8,053 nucleotides of DNA, from assembly GCA_937894565.1 (NCBI GenBank), contig CALBHK010000447.1, positions 1-8,053 on the forward strand, in the 5' to 3' direction. The notes below the pieces were generated by a model. It ran no database searches, was not told the DNA's origin, and saw only the letters and a list, made by a program, of their open reading frames with translations. The translations under genes and the position numbers were made by a program. Shown piece after piece: positions 5,013 to 8,053 of the stretch. The stretch is from an uncultured Chlamydiae bacterium. GTDB lineage: Bacteria; Chlamydiota; Chlamydiia; Chlamydiales; CALBHK01. The number at the start of each line of letters is the position of its first letter. Position 1 is the first letter of the stretch.

Positions 5013-7475
5013 ATGAAATCCAAACCTTTTTTTCTCTTCTTATTTATTATAATTAACTGCTTGTTTACCCCTTTTTCTATTGATGCTCTTATTTATGAGG
5101 GCAAACAAATTAATTCCATCATCATTCAAAATCCCGAAAACAATTCCGATTTCAATGAAAGCATTATTAAAAATCTCCTGCACACAAAAGAGGGTGACTT
5201 TTTTCACCAGGCTACTTTTGACCAGGATCTCAAACAGCTCTCTAAGCAATACGATCAAATCGATCCTAAAATGGAGATGCGCAACGAAAACCTCTACCTC
5301 ACTATCGCTCTTTCTCGCAAGCCCATCGTGCGCTCAGTAGAATTCTATGGAGAGCATGCCGTTTATAAAAAAAAACTTTACGAGCTCATTGAAACGCCAA
5401 AGGGAACTATTTTTGACTATAAATCGTTTAACACGCATCTTCAATCGCTTAGAATGCATTATATTAAAGAGGGATACTTTGAATCGGTGGTTGACTATAC
5501 TCTAGAACGCGATTGCATTACAAATGAAATAGATATCTCTATTCAAATCGATGAAGGACGTTGCGGTAAAATTGAAAAAATCTGCTTTCAGGGCGTAAGC
5601 GAAGAAGAAGGGGATGAAATTCTGGCTCTTCTTATAACTAAAAAATGGCACTTCTTATTCAGCTTTCTAGGCAATGATGGCATCTATAATGCCGATATGA
5701 TCCAACAAGACCAGATGAATGTGCTTAATTATATGCACAATCTAGGATTTGCAGATGCTATGGTAAGAATTGAGACAGAAGAATCTCCAAAAAACAACCG
5801 TATCGTCGTGCGCATTATTATCGAAAGAGGAGAAAAGTATTATTTTGGACCCATCTCTATAGATGGATTTTATATCTTATCTGAAGAAGAAATGTGCTCC
5901 ACACTTCTTATCAGAGAAACAATGCCCTACTCCCCCGAAGCACTTCAGAAAAATGTCCAAAATATCATCGATCGTTATGGCCATATAGGCTATATCGACG
6001 CTTTAGTAGATTATGAAGCTATTTTAGATGAAGAACATAATATCTACACGATTCACTTTCACGTTGAAGAGGGCGCTTGTTACCAAGTGGGATTAATTAA
6101 AATTTTTGGCAACACTATCACAAACACTCATGTCATCCTCAATGAGACTCTTCTTATTCCGGGAGAAATTTTTAATACAAAAAAATTAAAAATCACCCAA
6201 GCCCGTTTAATGAATATTGGCTATTTCAACTCAGTCAACATCTATGCCGTTAAAACAGATGAAAGTGATTTAGGAGAAAATTTCCGTGATGTGCATATTG
6301 AGGTCAATGAAACCTCTACGGGAAGCTTTTCTGCCTCTTTTGGCTTTAGCAACACCGAAGCAGTTTTTGGCGGCTTGACTCTTTCAGAAAAAAACTTCAA
6401 TGTGCGCGGTTTTTCCATGCTCAGAAAAGAGGGATGGAGAGGCCTGCGTCATTTGCGAGGAGGGGCCGAATATATTAATCTTGCCACGACCATTGGAACA
6501 CAAAGTCGACAATACTCTCTTTCCTGGACAAAACCCTATTTTTATGACACTCAATGGATTTTAGGATTTGATGTTTTTTCAAAAAACACACGCAACCATG
6601 CCAGAAGCTATGACTTAGAATCCTGGGGCACTAAAGTACACGCTCAATATCCGATCAACCGTTTTCTTCGTTTTGGCGTTTACTATAGATGGATGGATTC
6701 AGTTACCAAGGTAATGGATTGCAAAAAAGAAGAAGTGGTAGAACCATCAGCAGAAAAGATAAGGGATCAACAAGAGAGAGAAAACGCAAAATCAGATGAA
6801 CTAAAAAGATATGAAGCTTTACAAAAATATGGAAAAGAACTTCTAGAAAAAGAGGCTAAAAATCACGGTTCCGTATCAGCCGTTGGATTTGCCTTTAACT
6901 ATGATTCCACAGACTCTCCGGTTGCCGCTTCTCATGGGTTTCGCTCTAAACTCTCTTTTGAAGTGTCTGGACTTTTAGGTAAATTTGACTTTTTTACTCT
7001 ATGCTATTTTAACAGCTACTACATCCCCATTTCTGATAAATTAGTCGTTAAATTACGCGCCGATACAGAATTTGTCATCCCTTATGGCGACACAACATTT
7101 ACAAAACTTCCTTTAGGCGAACGTCTATTCTTAGGTGGTGAAAGCACTGTACGAGGCTATAGAGCTTATACATTAGGTCCAAAGTATCCAGGAACCAGAG
7201 ATCCACGAGGCGGACTTTCTATGCAAATTCTCTCCTGGGAACTTGCCTACCGTTATAATGATTTTTTAGAACCCTTCTTCTTTTTTGACGCAGGTTCTGT
7301 CTCCATTCACAAATTTACATTTGGCAAGCTTCACAGCTCTGCCGGCTTGGGTGTACGCCTGTCTGTTTTTGGAGCAGGCGGCCCTAAATTGACACTCGGA
7401 AGCGGCATGCCGATTCGTGAAAAAGATTCCAATAAAATTGAGCGTTTCTTTTTCAATGTCGGAGGAAACTTTTAA
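5013..7475 (+). CDS. bamA: Outer membrane protein assembly factor BamA (Omp85), 820 aa
   Basis: This is the core of the BAM machine, which inserts beta-barrel proteins into the outer membrane. A signal peptide covers residues 1-25 (hydrophobic core 6-19, likely cleavage after SIDA). Five POTRA domains follow, at about 26-103, 104-181, 182-273, 274-353 and 354-433. The 16-strand barrel runs from TGSFSASFGF (436-445) to the end. The L6 signature VRGY is at 713-716 within GGESTVRGY, and the chain ends in phenylalanine, as expected for BAM substrates. The size is close to the family norm (E. coli 810; chlamydial Omp85 about 790). A lysine/glutamate-rich, probably helical segment (about 568-620) is inserted in a barrel loop. 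The mature protein has seven cysteines, five of them in the POTRA region. ATG 5013 is supported by the signal peptide and GAGGG. skp follows after 18 nt, matching the chlamydial CT241-CT242 order. Confidence 0.96.
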   Translation: MKSKPFFLFLFIIINCLFTPFSIDALIYEGKQINSIIIQNPENNSDFNESIIKNLLHTKEGDFFHQATFDQDLKQLSKQYDQIDPKMEMRNENLYLTIALSRKPIVRSVEFYGEHAVYKKKLYELIETPKGTIFDYKSFNTHLQSLRMHYIKEGYFESVVDYTLERDCITNEIDISIQIDEGRCGKIEKICFQGVSEEEGDEILALLITKKWHFLFSFLGNDGIYNADMIQQDQMNVLNYMHNLGFADAMVRIETEESPKNNRIVVRIIIERGEKYYFGPISIDGFYILSEEEMCSTLLIRETMPYSPEALQKNVQNIIDRYGHIGYIDALVDYEAILDEEHNIYTIHFHVEEGACYQVGLIKIFGNTITNTHVILNETLLIPGEIFNTKKLKITQARLMNIGYFNSVNIYAVKTDESDLGENFRDVHIEVNETSTGSFSASFGFSNTEAVFGGLTLSEKNFNVRGFSMLRKEGWRGLRHLRGGAEYINLATTIGTQSRQYSLSWTKPYFYDTQWILGFDVFSKNTRNHARSYDLESWGTKVHAQYPINRFLRFGVYYRWMDSVTKVMDCKKEEVVEPSAEKIRDQQERENAKSDELKRYEALQKYGKELLEKEAKNHGSVSAVGFAFNYDSTDSPVAASHGFRSKLSFEVSGLLGKFDFFTLCYFNSYYIPISDKLVVKLRADTEFVIPYGDTTFTKLPLGERLFLGGESTVRGYRAYTLGPKYPGTRDPRGGLSMQILSWELAYRYNDFLEPFFFFDAGSVSIHKFTFGKLHSSAGLGVRLSVFGAGGPKLTLGSGMPIREKDSNKIERFFFNVGGNF

Positions 7476-7485
7476 CTTATATCTT

Positions 7486-7490
7486 AGGAG
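7486..7490 (+). promoter_or_regulatory. Ribosome binding site deciding the skp start
   Basis: AGGAG at 7486-7490 precedes tandem start codons ATGATG. The first ATG (7494) is only 3 nt away, too close for normal initiation. The second (7497) is 6 nt away, a standard spacing, and gives the usual Met-Lys-Lys signal-peptide start. Confidence 0.6.
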
Positions 7491-7496
7491 AACATG

Positions 7497-8042
7497 ATGA
7501 AAAAACATTACTTATTTGCATTACTAACCCTAATAGCTATAGCGGCAACTCCGCTTTTAGCTACGGAAACACGCATAGCCACAGTGGATTTTAAACGCTG
7601 TGGAGAAGAGTCCAAACTTGGGCTAAATGAACAAAAAACATTTGAAGCCCTAAAAAATCAAGTTGAAAAAAACATTGCGGAAAAAGAAAAAACGCTTAAA
7701 GAACTAAGCGATAAACTTACTGATGAAGATTATCTGGATGGCTTAGCTCCTCAAGCTGAAAATGAAATGAAACATCAATTTCGTACACTCAGCCAAGAAT
7801 ACTCTCAAATGCAACAGCAATTCATGCAAGCGCTGCAACAAGCTAATTATAAAATCATCCAGAACATTGCCAACGTCGTGGCCCAAGCTTCTGAAGTTGT
7901 TGCGAAAAAAGAGGGATTTGATCTCATTGTCAATACAGAAAACAGTTTTTATTATAGTAAGAAATTAGACATTTCGGATCGTGTGATTAAAGAGATGGAC
8001 CGCATTTATGAAAACGAGAAATCTAACACTTCTGCAAAATAG
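7497..8042 (+). CDS. skp: Skp/OmpH-family periplasmic chaperone, 181 aa
   Basis: This is a periplasmic holdase that keeps newly exported outer-membrane proteins unfolded until BamA takes them. Numbering from ATG 7497: signal peptide 1-22 (KK, hydrophobic core, cleavage after PLLA); a beta-strand RIATVDF (26-32); a long heptad-like helical arm rich in K, E and Q, about 41-139; and the returning strand and helix GFDLIVNTEN (140-149) through DRVIKEMD (161-168), which match the end of E. coli Skp. KRCGEES (34-40) and DEDYLDGL (76-83) resemble the chlamydial OmpH (CT242) as I recall it; Cys35 is the only cysteine. The length is slightly above E. coli Skp. The gene is 21 nt after the bamA stop (18 nt if ATG 7494 is used), surely the same operon. 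In Chlamydia lpxD follows; only 11 nt remain here, with an ATG at 8045 that might begin it. Confidence 0.9.
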   Translation: MKKHYLFALLTLIAIAATPLLATETRIATVDFKRCGEESKLGLNEQKTFEALKNQVEKNIAEKEKTLKELSDKLTDEDYLDGLAPQAENEMKHQFRTLSQEYSQMQQQFMQALQQANYKIIQNIANVVAQASEVVAKKEGFDLIVNTENSFYYSKKLDISDRVIKEMDRIYENEKSNTSAK

Positions 8043-8053
8043 ATATGCTTGCT

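Noticed and set aside
8045..8053. Start of a downstream gene such as lpxD
   Set aside because: ATG CTT GCT follows the skp stop by 2 nt, but there is no ribosome binding site and only three codons are visible.
1..8053. CRISPR arrays, tRNA or rRNA genes, phage or toxin-antitoxin modules
   Set aside because: No regularly spaced direct repeats, no cloverleaf or rRNA-like tracts, and no such proteins were seen. Apart from the five genes, the other open frames of any length lie antisense to or out of frame within them.

Overview
This is an AT-rich bacterial window that most likely comes from an environmental (amoeba-associated) member of the Chlamydiota. Three things point there. A hypothetical gene sits directly upstream of a glycogen branching enzyme, as with Chlamydia trachomatis CT865-CT866. 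A BamA/Omp85 gene is followed at once by a Skp/OmpH-type periplasmic chaperone, as with CT241-CT242. The Skp-like protein also carries a KRCxEES stretch and a later DEDY stretch that match my memory of the chlamydial OmpH. A genus cannot be named from sequence alone. The gene set does not suggest a phage, plasmid or defence island.

Layout. Bases 1-116 hold a strong stem-loop (22-60) and a weak promoter candidate. An unrecognised protein (117-1148, +) and glgB (1162-3300, +) form a tight two-gene unit with a 13-nt gap. glgB converges on putP (3451-4875, -), an SSS-family sodium/solute symporter. The whole space between them, plus the last codons of glgB, is one 164-bp imperfect palindrome (3287-3450). 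It has near-equal 82-nt arms and an exact centre, and it is the most unusual object in the window. putP and bamA diverge from a 137-nt intergenic region that carries one good sigma70-type promoter for each direction, with an inverted repeat over the bamA -35 box. bamA (5013-7475, +) and the skp/ompH homologue (start 7497, end 8042, +) form an outer-membrane biogenesis operon. In Chlamydia this continues with lpxD, but the window stops 11 nt after skp.

How the genes fit together. GlgB adds alpha-1,6 branches to glycogen. The co-transcribed upstream protein may be a carbohydrate-related protein, because its C-terminal part looks to me like the terminal beta-domain of GH95-type glycosidases; this is an inference. 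PutP would import proline or a related substrate with Na+. Skp delivers unfolded outer-membrane proteins to BamA, which inserts them.

The window is largely ordinary housekeeping sequence. I see no convincing new multi-gene system. The points worth a second look are the giant palindrome, the 5' stem-loop, the fold of the glgB-linked protein, a charged surface-loop insertion in BamA, and the organisation of the putP/bamA divergent promoter.
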